Under the pieces are notes generated by a model. The model was given only the letters and a program-made list of their open reading frames with translations, did no database searches and was not told where the DNA came from. DNA of 50,425 bases from Modestobacter altitudinis (GTDB taxonomy: Bacteria > Actinomycetota > Actinomycetes > Mycobacteriales > Geodermatophilaceae). Location: positions 1 to 50,425 of the forward strand of contig NZ_SJEW01000035.1 in the NCBI RefSeq assembly GCF_005930475.1. Reading direction: 5' to 3'. Shown piece by piece: positions 20,709-33,507 of this stretch (the first letter of the stretch is position 1; each line of letters opens with the position of its first letter). A program made the position numbers and the translations under genes.

Positions 20709-21686
20709 TCAGGTGAGCATGTCGTCGGTGACGACGGACTCCGTGTCCGGGATGCCGAGGTCCTTGGCCCGCTTGTCCGCCATGGCCAGCAGACGCCTGA
20801 TGCGCCCGGCGACGGCGTCCTTGGTCATCGGCGGGTCGGCGCGCTGGCCGAGCTCCTCCAGCGACGCCTGGCCGAACTCCAGCCGCAGCCGGCCGGCCAC
20901 CAGCAGGTGCTCGGGGGCCTCGTCGGCCAGGATCTCCAGCGCCCGTTCGACCCGGGCGCTGGCCGCGACCGCGGCGCGGGCGGACCGGCGCAGGTTGGCG
21001 TCGTCGAAGTTGGCCAGCCGGTTGGCGGTGGCCCGGACCTCGCGGCGCATCCGCCGCTCCTCCCAGGCGAGCACCGCGTCGTGGGCGCCCATCCGGGTGA
21101 GCAGGGCGCTGATCGCGTCACCGTCCCGGACGACGACCCGGTCGGTGCCGCGCACCTCGCGGGCCTTGGCCGCGATGCCCAGCCGGCGGGCAGCGCCCAC
21201 CAGGGCCATCGCTGCCTCGGGCCCGGGGCAGGTCACCTCCAGCGACGACGACCGCCCCGGCTCGGTCAGCGACCCGTGCGCCAGGAAGGCACCGCGCCAC
21301 GCCGCCTCGGCGTCCCCGATGCCGCCGGAGACCACCGACGGTGGCAGCCCGCGCACCGGCCGGCCGCGCTGGTCGACCAGCCCGGTCTGCCGGGCCAGGC
21401 CCTCGCCGTGCTTGGCGATCCGCACGAGGTAGCGCACGCCGCGGCGGATGTTGCCGCCGGCGAGCACGCTCACCCCGCTGGTGTAGCCGTAGACCTCGCT
21501 GATGTCGCGCCGCAGCCGTCTGGCCACCGAGCCGGTGTCGAGCTCGGCCTCGATGACCACGCGGCCACCCACGATGTGCAGGCCGCCGGAGAAGCGCAGG
21601 AGCGCGGTCACCTCGGCCTTGCGCTCGGAGGTCTTCGTGCACTCCACGCGGGAGAGCTCGTCCTTCACCATCGCTGTCATGGCCAT
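20709..21686 (-). CDS. whiA: Sporulation/division transcription factor WhiA
   Basis: The 325-residue product matches WhiA, which has an N-terminal LAGLIDADG-like domain and a C-terminal helix-turn-helix (region [22 protein letters not shown] onward). In Streptomyces WhiA works with WhiB on division and sporulation genes; in other Gram-positives it affects division and metabolism. Several frame starts are possible; the ATG at 21686 gives the usual length and N-terminus ([15 protein letters not shown]), with AAAGGAA about 10 bases upstream. It follows yvcK after 73 bases in the conserved uvrC-rapZ-yvcK-whiA order. Confidence 0.96.
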   Translation of the reverse strand: MAMTAMVKDELSRVECTKTSERKAEVTALLRFSGGLHIVGGRVVIEAELDTGSVARRLRRDISEVYGYTSGVSVLAGGNIRRGVRYLVRIAKHGEGLARQTGLVDQRGRPVRGLPPSVVSGGIGDAEAAWRGAFLAHGSLTEPGRSSSLEVTCPGPEAAMALVGAARRLGIAAKAREVRGTDRVVVRDGDAISALLTRMGAHDAVLAWEERRMRREVRATANRLANFDDANLRRSARAAVAASARVERALEILADEAPEHLLVAGRLRLEFGQASLEELGQRADPPMTKDAVAGRIRRLLAMADKRAKDLGIPDTESVVTDDMLT

Positions 21687-21759
21687 GCGTGCTGTTCCTT
21701 TCCCCCTGTGTGCCGACAGGCGCCCCGGTCGTCCCGGGAACCCGCCCGGGTCCGTCCGG

Positions 21760-22794
21760 TCACCGCGCACCGACCACGGAGGCCAGTGCGGCGGCGAGCC
21801 GCTGAGGATCGTGTCGTGGTGCCCCGTCGGGCGCAGCGACCGGCGCGAGCACCAGTTCCGCACCACATCCCTGCACAGCAGACAGCAGACCACGTCGGTC
21901 AACAACCGCAGCCGCATCGGCGATGACGGTGTGCAGCGACACGCCTTCGCAATGGGCCAGCAGGACCCCCAGGTGCTCCTCGGGTGAGAAGCCGTCGGTC
22001 TCCCCCGGCTGCGGTTCGAGGTTGAGGACGACGACCACCCGGGCCGTGGCCTCGGCCAGCGCCTGGCGCAGTCGCGGCACCAGCAGGTGGGGCAGCACGG
22101 AGGTGTACCAGGAGCCCGGCCCGAGGCTGATCACGTCCGCCGCGGCGATCGCCCGCAGCACCTCGACGGGCACCGGCGGGTCGGCCGGCGAGACCCGGAT
22201 CTCCCGGACCCGGCCCGGGGTCGACGCGATCGCCACCTGACCGCGGATCCGCCGGGTGTCCTGCGGGTCGTCGGGATCGGTGCTCTCCACCGTCGCCACC
22301 AGGTCCAGCGGCACCTCGGCCATGGGCAGCACCCGCCCCTGGGCGGCGAGCAGCTGCTCCAGCGCGCCCAGGGCCCGCACGCTGTCGCCACCGTGCATCT
22401 CGGTGAGGCCGGTGAGCATCAGGTTCCCCACCGGGTGCCCGGCGAGGACCCCGCTGCCGCCGAAGCGGTGCTGCAGCAGCCGGGCCATCTCCTGGGTGCG
22501 GGGCTCCTCACCGGCCAGTGCGGCCAGCGCCATCCGCAGGTCACCAGGCGGCAGCACCGGCATCTCGCGCCGGATCCGGCCCGACGAGCCGCCGTCGTCG
22601 GCGACGGTGACCACCGCGGTCAGCTCACCGGTCAGCCGCCGCCAGGCGGTCAGCGCCGCGGCGAGGCCGTGCCCGCCGCCCAGCGCGACCACCCGCAGCC
22701 GCTCGCGCCCGGTCCGGCGCTCGCCGCCGGTGGGCGCGGGCACCGGCGGCGGTGCGGTGATCCGCACCGGGCCGGCGTCGAGCACGGGCTCCAC
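21760..22794 (-). CDS. yvcK: YvcK/GlmR-family protein (gluconeogenesis factor, CofD-like fold)
   Basis: The 344-residue protein has a proline-rich N-terminus and then the family core beginning [14 protein letters not shown], with the later [16 protein letters not shown]-type and [12 protein letters not shown] motifs. YvcK proteins bind UDP-GlcNAc and link carbon metabolism to cell-wall synthesis; the mycobacterial form is CuvA. The GTG at 22794 shares its first G with the rapZ TAG stop (TAGTG), implying coupling. Later in-frame GTGs within the next 30 bases are possible starts. Confidence 0.93.
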   Translation of the reverse strand: MEPVLDAGPVRITAPPPVPAPTGGERRTGRERLRVVALGGGHGLAAALTAWRRLTGELTAVVTVADDGGSSGRIRREMPVLPPGDLRMALAALAGEEPRTQEMARLLQHRFGGSGVLAGHPVGNLMLTGLTEMHGGDSVRALGALEQLLAAQGRVLPMAEVPLDLVATVESTDPDDPQDTRRIRGQVAIASTPGRVREIRVSPADPPVPVEVLRAIAAADVISLGPGSWYTSVLPHLLVPRLRQALAEATARVVVVLNLEPQPGETDGFSPEEHLGVLLAHCEGVSLHTVIADAAAVVDRRGLLSAVQGCGAELVLAPVAAPDGAPRHDPQRLAAALASVVGAR

Positions 22795-23747
22795 TACTCC
22801 CGCCCCAGGTCGCGGTGCCGGGCGTTGGCCGCGACGCCCTCGGCGGTGAGCCGCCGCGCGAACTCCTCGGCGATCGCCACGCTGCGGTGCTTCCCGCCGG
22901 TGCAGCCGACGGCGAGGGTCAGGTAGCGCTTGCCCTCCCGCCGGTAGCCGGGCAGCAGCAGCTCCAGCACCTTCATGTACTCGTCGAGGAACTCCGACGC
23001 GTGGTCCTGGCCGAGCACGTAGTCGCGGACCTCGGCGTCCCGGCCGGTCATCGGCCGCAGCTCCGGCACCCAGTGCGGGTTGGGCAGGAACCGGGCGTCC
23101 ACCACCAGGTCGGCGTCCAGCGGCAGGCCGTACTTGAAGCCGAAGCTGAGCACGGTCGCCACCACCTGGGGTGGCGCGTCGTGCTCCACGAACGCCGCCT
23201 CGAGGGTGGCCCGGAGCTGGTGCACGTTGAGGTCGCTGGTGTCGACCCACAGGTCGGCCTCGCCGGCGATCCCGGTGAGCAGCTCCCGCTCGGCGTCGAT
23301 GCCGTCGACGAGCCGTCCGCTGCCCTGCAGCGGGTGCTCGCGGCGGTTGGACTCGTAGCGCCGGATGAGCACCTCGTTGCGGGCGTGCACGTAGACCACG
23401 CGGGGTCGGTGGCCGGCCTCTGCGAGCAGCCGGATGGACTCCTGCAGGTCGCTGGAGAACGCCCGGCTGCGCACGTCGACCACGGCGGCGAACCGGCGGA
23501 CGTCGCCGCGGGCGCCGAGCTCCACCATCGGCTGCAGCAGCGCCGGCGGCAGGTTGTCGACGACGAAGAAGCCCAGGTCCTCCAGCACCCGGCCGGCGCT
23601 GTTCTTGCCCGCCCCGGACAGCCCGGTGACGACGACGACGTCCAGCGGCGCCGAGTCGGTGCTCGTCGCCTCCGCGGCGGGGGCGACGTCGCCCGGCGAG
23701 CCGGTCCCGTCGGCGACCGGCTCGCCGGCGCGCTCCTCGACGGTCAT
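22794..23747 (-). CDS. rapZ: RapZ/YvcJ-family nucleotide-binding protein
   Basis: The 317-residue protein has an N-terminal P-loop kinase-like domain and a C-terminal domain with the conserved [10 protein letters not shown]. In E. coli RapZ is an RNA-binding adaptor controlling GlmZ; in actinobacteria the role is not settled. The Walker A loop reads [11 protein letters not shown]: the lysine is kept, but the usual Ser/Thr after it is asparagine. A low-complexity leader of about 35 residues precedes it. The ATG at 23747 overlaps the uvrC stop (ATGA), and the gene is linked to yvcK downstream. Confidence 0.94.
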   Translation of the reverse strand: MTVEERAGEPVADGTGSPGDVAPAAEATSTDSAPLDVVVVTGLSGAGKNSAGRVLEDLGFFVVDNLPPALLQPMVELGARGDVRRFAAVVDVRSRAFSSDLQESIRLLAEAGHRPRVVYVHARNEVLIRRYESNRREHPLQGSGRLVDGIDAERELLTGIAGEADLWVDTSDLNVHQLRATLEAAFVEHDAPPQVVATVLSFGFKYGLPLDADLVVDARFLPNPHWVPELRPMTGRDAEVRDYVLGQDHASEFLDEYMKVLELLLPGYRREGKRYLTLAVGCTGGKHRSVAIAEEFARRLTAEGVAANARHRDLGRE

Positions 23748-25810
23748 CGGCCGCGCACCTCCGCCTGGTGGACCCGGCCGACCTCGGCGGTGTCGCCGGC
23801 CGCCGCGCCGTGCACCGGCCGGACGGGGGCGGCCGCGCCCACAGGGGCCTCCAGCTCCACCGCGTCCTCGGCCACCCGGTCGGGGTCGGCTCCGGCCGCG
23901 ACGGGCTCGGCGACGGCCGCCAGCACCGCCTCCGCGGTGCGCCGACCGATGCCGGGTACCGCGGTGAGCTCCTCGACCGTGGCCGCACGCAGCCGCTTGA
24001 GGGATCCGAACTGCTTCATCAGCGCCTTTCGCCGGGTGTCGCCGAGCCCTGGGACGTCGTCCAGCAGCGACACGAGCATCGTGCTGGATCGCTTCTGCCG
24101 GTGGTAGGTGATCGCGAACCGGTGTGCCTCGTCGCGGACCCGCTGCAGCAGGTACAGCGCCTCGGAGGTGCGCGGCAGGATGACCGGGTCGGGGTCGTCG
24201 GGCAGCCACACCTCCTCCATCCGCTTGGCCAGCCCGCAGACCGCGACGTCGACGACGCCGAGCTCGGCCAGCGACCGGCTGGCGGCGGCGACCTGGGGCT
24301 GCCCGCCGTCGACGACGAGCAGGTTCGGCGGGTAGGCGAACCGGCGCGGCCGGCCCTCCTCCGCGGCGATGCCCTGCTCGTCGCGGCGGTCCGCCTCCTC
24401 CTTGAGGTGCCGGGCGAAGCGGCGGCGGACGACCTCGGCCATCGCGGCGGTGTCGTCGGTGCCCTGGGCCACGGAGAAGCGCCGGTAGTCCGACTTCTTC
24501 GCCATGCCGTCCTCGAAGACGACCATGCTGGCCACCACGTTGGTGCCCTGCACGTGCGAGATGTCGATGCACTCGATCCGCAGCGGGGCCTCGGGCAGGT
24601 CCAGCGCCTCCTGGATCTCCGACAGCGCCATCGACCGGGCGGTCAGGTCGCTGGCCCGCTTCACCCGGTGCCGGGCGAAGGACTCCTTGGCGTTGCGCTC
24701 GACGGTCTCCATCAGGCTGCGCTTGTCACCGCGCTGCGGGACCCGCAGCGACACCCGGGAGCCGCGCAGCTCGCTCAGCAGCTCGGCGTAGACCTCGGCG
24801 TCGTCGGGCAGCTCGGGGACGAGCACCTCGCGCGGCACCGCCTCCCCCGCCTCGCCGGTGCCCGTCTGCTCGTCGACCCCGCCGTACACCTGCAGCAGGA
24901 ACTGCTCGACGAGCTGGCCGGTGGTGACCTCCTCGACCTTGTCGATGATCCAGCCGCGCTGGCCGCGGACCCGGCCGCCCCGGACGTGGAAGACCTGGAC
25001 GGCGGCCTCCAGCTCGTCCTGGGCGAAGGCGACGACGTCGGCGTCGGTGCCGTCACCGAGGACGACGGCCTGCTTCTCCAGCGCCCGGCGCAGCGCACCG
25101 AGGTCGTCGCGCAGCCGGGCGGCCTTCTCGTAGTTCATCTCCTCCGCGGCCTCGGCCATCTGGCGCTCGAGCCGGCGGATCATCTGCTCGGTGCGGCCGC
25201 CCATGAAGTCGCAGAAGTCGTCGACGATCTCCCGGTGCTCCTCGGCGCTGACCCGGCCGACGCAGGGCGCGGCGCACTTGCCGATGTAGCCGAGCAGGCA
25301 GGGCCGGCCGATCTGGCTGGCCCGCTTGAACACGCCGTTGGAGCAGGTGCGCGCCGGGAAGACCCGGGTCAGGGTGTCCAGCGTCTCCCGGATCGCCCAC
25401 GCGTGGGCGTAGGGCCCGAAGTAGCGGACGCCCTTGCGCTTGGGCCCGCGCATGACCTGCAGCCGCGGGAACTCCTCGTTCAGCGTGACCGCCAGCGACG
25501 GGTAGCTCTTGTCGTCGCGGTAGCGGACGTTGAAGCGGGGGTCGAACTCCTTGATCCAGTTGTACTCGAGCTGGAGCGCCTCGACCTCCGTGCCGACGAC
25601 GGTCCACTCGACGCTGGCGGCGGTGGTGACCATCTGCCGGGTGCGCGGGTGCAGGCCCCACACGTCGGCGAAGTAGCTGTTCAGCCGCTGCCGGAGGCTC
25701 TTCGCCTTGCCCACGTAGATGACCCGGCCGGCGGGGTCGCGGAACTTGTAGACGCCGGGGTCCTCGGGGATGCTGCCGACCGCTGGGCGGTACGTGGACG
25801 GGTCGGCCAT
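23744..25810 (-). CDS. uvrC: Excinuclease ABC subunit C
   Basis: UvrC makes both incisions around bulky DNA lesions in nucleotide excision repair. The 688-residue product has the GIY-YIG nuclease domain near residues 17-40 ([21 protein letters not shown] region), a UVR motif near 205-240 ([20 protein letters not shown] region), the RNase H-like C-terminal nuclease with [10 protein letters not shown] and VVDGGQPQV, and helix-hairpin-helix motifs ([16 protein letters not shown]). A C-terminal tail of about 60 residues follows. A TAACCT box six bases before the ATG suggests a leaderless transcript. The partner uvrA lies 4.6 kb away. Confidence 0.98.
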   Translation of the reverse strand: MADPSTYRPAVGSIPEDPGVYKFRDPAGRVIYVGKAKSLRQRLNSYFADVWGLHPRTRQMVTTAASVEWTVVGTEVEALQLEYNWIKEFDPRFNVRYRDDKSYPSLAVTLNEEFPRLQVMRGPKRKGVRYFGPYAHAWAIRETLDTLTRVFPARTCSNGVFKRASQIGRPCLLGYIGKCAAPCVGRVSAEEHREIVDDFCDFMGGRTEQMIRRLERQMAEAAEEMNYEKAARLRDDLGALRRALEKQAVVLGDGTDADVVAFAQDELEAAVQVFHVRGGRVRGQRGWIIDKVEEVTTGQLVEQFLLQVYGGVDEQTGTGEAGEAVPREVLVPELPDDAEVYAELLSELRGSRVSLRVPQRGDKRSLMETVERNAKESFARHRVKRASDLTARSMALSEIQEALDLPEAPLRIECIDISHVQGTNVVASMVVFEDGMAKKSDYRRFSVAQGTDDTAAMAEVVRRRFARHLKEEADRRDEQGIAAEEGRPRRFAYPPNLLVVDGGQPQVAAASRSLAELGVVDVAVCGLAKRMEEVWLPDDPDPVILPRTSEALYLLQRVRDEAHRFAITYHRQKRSSTMLVSLLDDVPGLGDTRRKALMKQFGSLKRLRAATVEELTAVPGIGRRTAEAVLAAVAEPVAAGADPDRVAEDAVELEAPVGAAAPVRPVHGAAAGDTAEVGRVHQAEVRGR

Positions 25811-25816
25811 GGGCCC

Positions 25817-25822
25817 AGGTTA
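25817..25822 (-). promoter_or_regulatory. -10 element (TAACCT) of uvrC, leaderless type
   Basis: TAACCT on the minus strand ends six bases before the uvrC ATG, so transcription should begin at the A of the ATG. No Shine-Dalgarno sequence lies between. Confidence 0.55.
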
Positions 25823-25884
25823 GGTCCGACCGCCGACACTCCGGGCGGGGTGTCCCTGACCTGCGGGAACGCGTCGCACCGGGT

Positions 25885-26668
25885 TCAGCCGGCGAGCCGG
25901 GCGTCGATCCAGGCGAGCAGGCCGGCGACGACCTCGTCCCGGTTGGTCTCGTTGAACACCTCGTGCCGGGCGTCGGGGTGGACGTGCTGCTCGACCGGCA
26001 GCCCCCGGTCGCGGAGCAGCCCGGCCAGGGCGGTGACGTGCCCGGCGTCGACCCCGCCGACGGGGTCCCGCTGCCCGGACAGCAGCAGCACCGGCAGCCC
26101 GTCGGGGAGCTCGGCGACGCCCTCGGCGGTGGTGGCCCGGACGTTCGTCCCGAAGACGCCGGCGGCGTAGTCGCAGGTCAGCGGCTGCTCGCCGAGCCCG
26201 GCCGCCACCGCGGCCTCCAGCCGGGTGACTGTGTCGGTCAGCGCCGGGTCGGCGCCCAGCGGCCCGCACAGCACCAGACCGGCGAGGTCGCCGCCGTCGG
26301 CCTCGGCGGCGGCGAGGGCGAGCCCATCGAGTGCCCGAGGAGCAGTCGCGGCAGGCCGGGGTGCTGCTCGGCGGCGACCAGGTGCAGCGCCCGGACGTCG
26401 TCCAGCACGCCGCCCACGCCCGGAGCCCCGAATCGGCCGGTGCCGGTGCCCTCGGCCGTCCGGCCGTGACCGCACAGGTCCGTGGCGTACACGGCCAGTC
26501 CCCGGGCGGTGAGCGCACTCGCCAGCCGCTCGTACCGGCCGGAGTGCTCGCTGGCGCCGTGCACCACCTGGACGGTCGCGCGCGGGTCGCCGGTGGGCAG
26601 CCACCGCCGGTGGGTCACGTGCACCCCGCCGACGCCTCGATGACGTGCCGCTCGCCCACCGTCGTCAT
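25885..26668 (-). pseudogene. Alpha/beta hydrolase (monoacylglycerol lipase-like) broken by two frameshifts
   Basis: Pieces of one lipase-like protein lie in successive frames. An ATG at 26668 with GGGAGG upstream starts MTTVGERHVIEASAG and then runs into a stop. The next frame continues as VHVTHRRW from about 26624, through VVHGASEHSGRYERLA and the nucleophile elbow GHSMGS. From about 26320 a third frame supplies LALAAAEADGGDLAGLVLCGP to the end, including the acid (SGQRDPVGG) and histidine (ARHEVFNE) regions. One extra base near 26625 (in a run of G) and one near 26322 would restore a single frame of about 260 residues. It lies 34 bases after uspA in the tct operon. This is either true decay or two single-base errors in the sequence. 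Confidence 0.85.
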
Positions 26669-26702
26669 GTCCGCGCCTCCCGGGCCCGCGCGGGCCGACC
26701 GT

Positions 26703-27113
26703 TCACCCCGCGTGCGGCGGGCCCTTGACCGCCAGCACCGGGCAGTCGACGTCCAACAGGATCCGCTGGGCTGCGCTGCCCATGAGCAGCTTGCCGACCG
26801 CGGAGCGCCGGCGCAGCCCGATGACCACCAGCTCGGCCGAGGTGTCGCTGACCACGTCGGCGAGCTCCTCGGCGACGTCCCGGCCGCGCACCGGCTGACG
26901 TAGCTCGAACGGCACCCCGGAGTCGCCGAGCTGCCGCTCCAGCTGCTCCAGCGCCGCGCCGCGCACCACGTCCTCGTCGACCAGCGCGTCGCCGCGGGAG
27001 GCGTTCAGCACGACCAGGCGGGCGCCCCGGCGCCGGCACTCCTGCAGGGCGTGCTCGAGGGCCGCGTCCCCCCGCGGGTTGGGCACGTACCCGACCACCA
27101 CGGCAGCCGTCAT
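26703..27113 (-). CDS. Universal stress protein (UspA family)
   Basis: The 136-residue protein is one USP domain: [15 protein letters not shown] at the N-terminus and the ATP-loop-like segment around [24 protein letters not shown] near the C-terminus, followed by CPVLAVK. The G-x(n)-GS(A) arrangement suggests nucleotide binding. The ATG overlaps the tctA stop (ATGA), so it is co-translated with the transporter. Single-domain USPs linked to carboxylate transporters recur in bacteria, but a specific role cannot be read from the sequence. Confidence 0.93.
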   Translation of the reverse strand: MTAAVVVGYVPNPRGDAALEHALQECRRRGARLVVLNASRGDALVDEDVVRGAALEQLERQLGDSGVPFELRQPVRGRDVAEELADVVSDTSAELVVIGLRRRSAVGKLLMGSAAQRILLDVDCPVLAVKGPPHAG

Positions 27114-28687
27114 GACCTGTCCTCCCGATCGGCACCCGTGGGGACGGCCTCGTCACGGTCGCGGTGCTCGAGGTGACCGTCGGCCTGCAGCTGCTCGGGC
27201 GTGGACCGCGGGCCCTTGACGAGGCGGAGCACGATCGGGCCGACCAGCGCGATCAACGCCAGCGCGAGCACGATGCGGCTGAACCAGGTGTCGACCAGCA
27301 CGCCGAGGTCGCCGTCGCTGATCGCCAGCGCGCGGCGCAGGTTGGTCTCGGCGATCGGCCCGAGGATCAGCCCGATGACCGCCGGGGCGACCGGCCAGCC
27401 GTACCGGCGCATCAGGAACCCGAGCAGCCCGATCACCAGCAGGATCACCAGGTCCAGCGGGTCGGCGTTGACCGCGAACGAGCCGAGCGAGGCGAACACC
27501 AGGATGCCCGCGTACAGGTAGGGCCTCGGGATCCGCAGCAGCTTCACCCACACCCCGACCAGCGGCAGGTTGATCACCAGCAGCATGAAGTTGCCGATCA
27601 GCAGCGAGGCGATCAGCGTCCACACCAGCGGGCCCTCGGTGGTGAGCAGCGTCGGTCCGGGCTGGATGCCGTAGCCCTGGAAGGCGGCCAGCAGGATCGC
27701 CGCCGTCGCCGAGGTGGGCAGCCCCAGCGTCAGCAGCGGGACGAGCACGCCGGCCGCCGAGGCGTTGTTGGCGGCCTCCGGCCCGGCGACCCCCTCGATC
27801 GCGCCCTTGCCGAACTCCTCCGGGTGCTTGGTGAGCTTCCGCTCCGCGGCGTAGGAGAGGAACGTCGGGATCTCCGCGCCACCGGCCGGCAGCGCGCCGA
27901 GCGGGAAGCCCAGCGCGGTGCCGCGCAACCAGGGCTTCCAGGAGCGCCGCATGTCCTGCCTGGTCAGCCAGCCGGCGCTGGCGTCGAGCACCTGCACCGA
28001 CCCGCGGCGCAGCCGGGAGGCGACGTAGAGCGCCTCGCCGACGGCGAACAGCGCCACCGCGACCACGACGACGTCGATCCCGTCGGACAGCTGCGGGATG
28101 CCGAGGGCGAAACGCTCCTGACCGGTGAGCACGTCCGTGCCGACCAGCCCCAGGTACAGCCCGATGCAGAGCGAGGCCAGCCCGCGCAGCGGCGAGGAGC
28201 CGAGCACGGTGGCGACCGCGACGAAGGCGATGACCGCCAGGGCGAAGTAGTCCGCGGCGGTGATGCCGATCGCCAGGTCGACCACGGTGGGCGCGACCAG
28301 GGCGAGCAGCACGGTGGCGATGGTGCCGGCGACGAACGAGCCGATCGCGGCGGTGGCCAGCGCGGCCGAGCCACGCCCGGCCTTGGCCATCTTGTTGCCC
28401 TCCAGCGCGGTCATGATCGAGCTGGACTCGCCGGGGGTGTTGAGCAGGATCGACGTCGTCGACCCGCCGTACATGCCGCCGTAGTAGATGCCGGCGAACA
28501 TGATGAACGCGCTGGTCGGCTCCAGCACGTAGGTGACCGGGAGGAGCAGCGCGACGGTCATCGCCGGGCCGATGCCGGGCAGCACGCCGACGGCGGTGCC
28601 CAGCAGCACCCCCAGCAGCGCGAAGAGCAGGTTGAGCGGGGTGAGGGCGTCGGCGAACCCGCCGGCGAGGTCGCCCAGGGCGCCCAT
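27110..28687 (-). CDS. tctA: Tripartite tricarboxylate transporter, large permease TctA
   Basis: The 525-residue protein has about 12 membrane helices and TctA-family signatures: [21 protein letters not shown] near the N-terminus, [18 protein letters not shown], and [15 protein letters not shown] in the middle. Together with TctB it moves a carboxylate such as citrate across the membrane, driven by an ion gradient and fed by the periplasmic binding protein TctC. The C-terminal 40 residues are charged and cytoplasmic. It overlaps tctB upstream and uspA downstream, each by ATGA. The substrate cannot be deduced. Confidence 0.95.
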   Translation of the reverse strand: MGALGDLAGGFADALTPLNLLFALLGVLLGTAVGVLPGIGPAMTVALLLPVTYVLEPTSAFIMFAGIYYGGMYGGSTTSILLNTPGESSSIMTALEGNKMAKAGRGSAALATAAIGSFVAGTIATVLLALVAPTVVDLAIGITAADYFALAVIAFVAVATVLGSSPLRGLASLCIGLYLGLVGTDVLTGQERFALGIPQLSDGIDVVVVAVALFAVGEALYVASRLRRGSVQVLDASAGWLTRQDMRRSWKPWLRGTALGFPLGALPAGGAEIPTFLSYAAERKLTKHPEEFGKGAIEGVAGPEAANNASAAGVLVPLLTLGLPTSATAAILLAAFQGYGIQPGPTLLTTEGPLVWTLIASLLIGNFMLLVINLPLVGVWVKLLRIPRPYLYAGILVFASLGSFAVNADPLDLVILLVIGLLGFLMRRYGWPVAPAVIGLILGPIAETNLRRALAISDGDLGVLVDTWFSRIVLALALIALVGPIVLRLVKGPRSTPEQLQADGHLEHRDRDEAVPTGADREDRS

Positions 28688-29250
28688 CAGAACCAGCTCG
28701 TCAGGTACTCGAGGACGACGCCTCCGGGCAGGGCCACGTTGAGCGCCTTGACGAAGACGATCCAGACGATGCAGGCGGCGGTCAGCCCGATGAGGAACGG
28801 CCGGACGACGCCGACCGCGCCGAGCGCCCAGGCCACCGCGGCGAACATCAGCGCCGCCGCCAGCGGCCAGCCGATCACGTTGATCAGCACCGCGTGCGCC
28901 AGGAAGGCCACGGCGATGACGGCGACGGCGCGCCAGTCGGTCGGGGCGTCGAGGTCGACGTCCTCGCTGTCGTCGGAGGGGCCGCGGTCGCCGCGCAGTG
29001 TCCGGATGGCCAGCGCGGTGCCGGTGGCCACGGTCAGCCCGCCCACCGCGTAGGGGAAGAAGCGTGGGCCCACGGTGTTCGACGAGCCCGGCACCGCGAT
29101 CGCCCCGGCGTCGACGAGCAGGTAGACGCCGAGCGCCGCCAGCAGCAGCGACATCACCATCTCGCCGGTGTTGCGCTCGCGTCCGGCGGCGGGTGGAGCG
29201 GCCGGCTGCCCGGTCGCGCGCTCGGTCGGCGGCCCGGCTGCCGTGCTCAC
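28687..29250 (-). CDS. tctB: Tripartite tricarboxylate transporter, small permease TctB
   Basis: The 187-residue protein has about four hydrophobic helices, with the conserved [12 protein letters not shown] segment after the first one, and matches the TctB small subunit. A 30-residue Pro/Ala-rich leader comes first. The frame is open further upstream, but the GTG at 29250 overlaps the tctC stop as GTGA, which fits the coupling pattern of the operon. It acts with TctA in the inner membrane. Confidence 0.9.
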   Translation of the reverse strand: MSTAAGPPTERATGQPAAPPAAGRERNTGEMVMSLLLAALGVYLLVDAGAIAVPGSSNTVGPRFFPYAVGGLTVATGTALAIRTLRGDRGPSDDSEDVDLDAPTDWRAVAVIAVAFLAHAVLINVIGWPLAAALMFAAVAWALGAVGVVRPFLIGLTAACIVWIVFVKALNVALPGGVVLEYLTSWF

Positions 29251-30230
29251 GGGATCAGCCCGATCTCGGTCAGGATCTGCCGCACGCGGGTCTCCTCCTC
29301 GGCGAGGAACTCGCCGTACTCGTCCCCGGTCTGAAAGGTGTCCAGCCACCCGTTGTTCTCCAGCGCCTCGGCCCACTCGTCGCTGTCGTGCGCGTCCTGG
29401 ACCAGCGCGATGAGGTCCTCCCGGGCGTCCTCGCTCATCCCGGGGCGGGCCATCAGGCCGCGCCAGTTGGTCACCTCGACGTCGAAGCCGGACTCGATGA
29501 TCGTCGGGACGTCGGGGACCTGGCCGGACCGCTCGGCCGTGGAGACGGCGAGGCCCTTGAGCGTGCCGGAGGTGACCTGCTCGCCGTAGTCGGCGGTGCC
29601 GGAGATGCCGGCGGCGACCTGGTTGCCGAGCAGGGCGGCGAGCGACTCGCCCCCGCCGGAGTACGGGATGTAGTTGACCTGCACGGGGTCGATGCCGGCC
29701 GCCTGGGCGAGCAGGCCGGCCAGGATCTGGTCGGTGCCGCCGGCCGAGCCGCCGGCGATCGGGGTGCCGCGGGGGTCGGCAGCCCAGGCCGCGACGAAGG
29801 AGGCCAGGTCGTCGTGCGGTGACTCCGCGGGGACGACGATCAGCTCGGTCTCGCCGATCAGCTGGGCGATCGGGGTGACGTCGGTGAGCCGGGTCGTGGA
29901 GTCGTTGGTGTCGACCGCGCCCACCATGACCAGGCCCATCATCATCAGCAGCGCGTCGTCGTCGTCGCGGGCGAGCTGGCCCAGGCCGATCGTGCCGCCG
30001 GCACCCTCGACGTTGAACACCTGCACGTTGCGGGCCACGCCCGCCTGCTGGATCACCCGCTGCAGGGTGCGGGCCGTGGTGTCCCAGCCACCACCGGGGC
30101 TGGCCGGGACCATCATCCGCAGCCGGGAGAGGTCACCGGGCTGGACGACGGTGCCGGCACAGCCGGCCAGCGCCGCGAGGGCCGGGGCAGCGACGGCGCC
30201 GGCGAGGAAGGACCTGCGACTCATCGACAC
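29247..30230 (-). CDS. tctC: Tripartite tricarboxylate transporter substrate-binding protein TctC
   Basis: The 327-residue protein starts with a twin-arginine-like SRRSFLAG signal followed by a lipobox (LAALAGC, cysteine at about residue 24), so it is predicted to be a Tat-exported lipoprotein. The mature part matches Bug/TctC receptors: [17 protein letters not shown] at the start, [11 protein letters not shown], and [11 protein letters not shown] near the end. AGGAG lies 7 bases before the GTG at 30230 but 13 before the ATG at 30224, so GTG is preferred; the difference is two residues. It is the first gene of tctC-tctB-tctA-uspA. Confidence 0.93.
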   Translation of the reverse strand: MSMSRRSFLAGAVAAPALAALAGCAGTVVQPGDLSRLRMMVPASPGGGWDTTARTLQRVIQQAGVARNVQVFNVEGAGGTIGLGQLARDDDDALLMMMGLVMVGAVDTNDSTTRLTDVTPIAQLIGETELIVVPAESPHDDLASFVAAWAADPRGTPIAGGSAGGTDQILAGLLAQAAGIDPVQVNYIPYSGGGESLAALLGNQVAAGISGTADYGEQVTSGTLKGLAVSTAERSGQVPDVPTIIESGFDVEVTNWRGLMARPGMSEDAREDLIALVQDAHDSDEWAEALENNGWLDTFQTGDEYGEFLAEEETRVRQILTEIGLIP

Positions 30231-30343
30231 CGGACGGCTCCTGCCGGAGCTGCGTTGCTCACCTGCCCAGTCGACCACAGCGGGCGCACAACGGGAACGG
30301 CCCGGCGAGGATCGACGCCGGAGCGCGACCTCTCCCCCGGACG

Positions 30344-30379
30344 ACGACCGGGGCGGGTCCGCAGCCCCTCCCCGGTCGT
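30344..30379 (-). terminator. Hairpin after uvrA
   Basis: ACGACCGGGG (30344-30353) pairs with CCCCGGTCGT (30370-30379), a 10-base stem beginning four bases beyond the uvrA stop. It separates uvrA from tctC. Confidence 0.7.
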
Positions 30380-30383
30380 TCCG

Positions 30384-33311
<2,928 letters not shown>

Positions 33312-33507
33312 GTGATCCCTGTCGGTCGCAGTGTGCTGGTGCTGGTGCTGGTCGGTTCGCGGCGGGGCGAGGACCAGTGGTGCGGGGCGGAGCGGTGGCC
33401 GCGTGTCGTTCATCGACCAGTCGAACGGTGTGCCAGGAGGCGGGCTTCCCGGCGCGGCGTGTCGCCCGGGTCTCCCGGGCAGGCAGGCCCGCCCGAGGTG
33501 GGCAGGG

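Noticed and set aside
33312-33413. His/Gln repeat (HQHQHQH) as an N-terminal extension of UvrA
   Set aside because: It comes from a short GTGCTG repeat upstream of the conserved UvrA start MDRLVVRG at 33311; no UvrA has this extension, and the ATG at 33311 has an adequate ribosome binding site.
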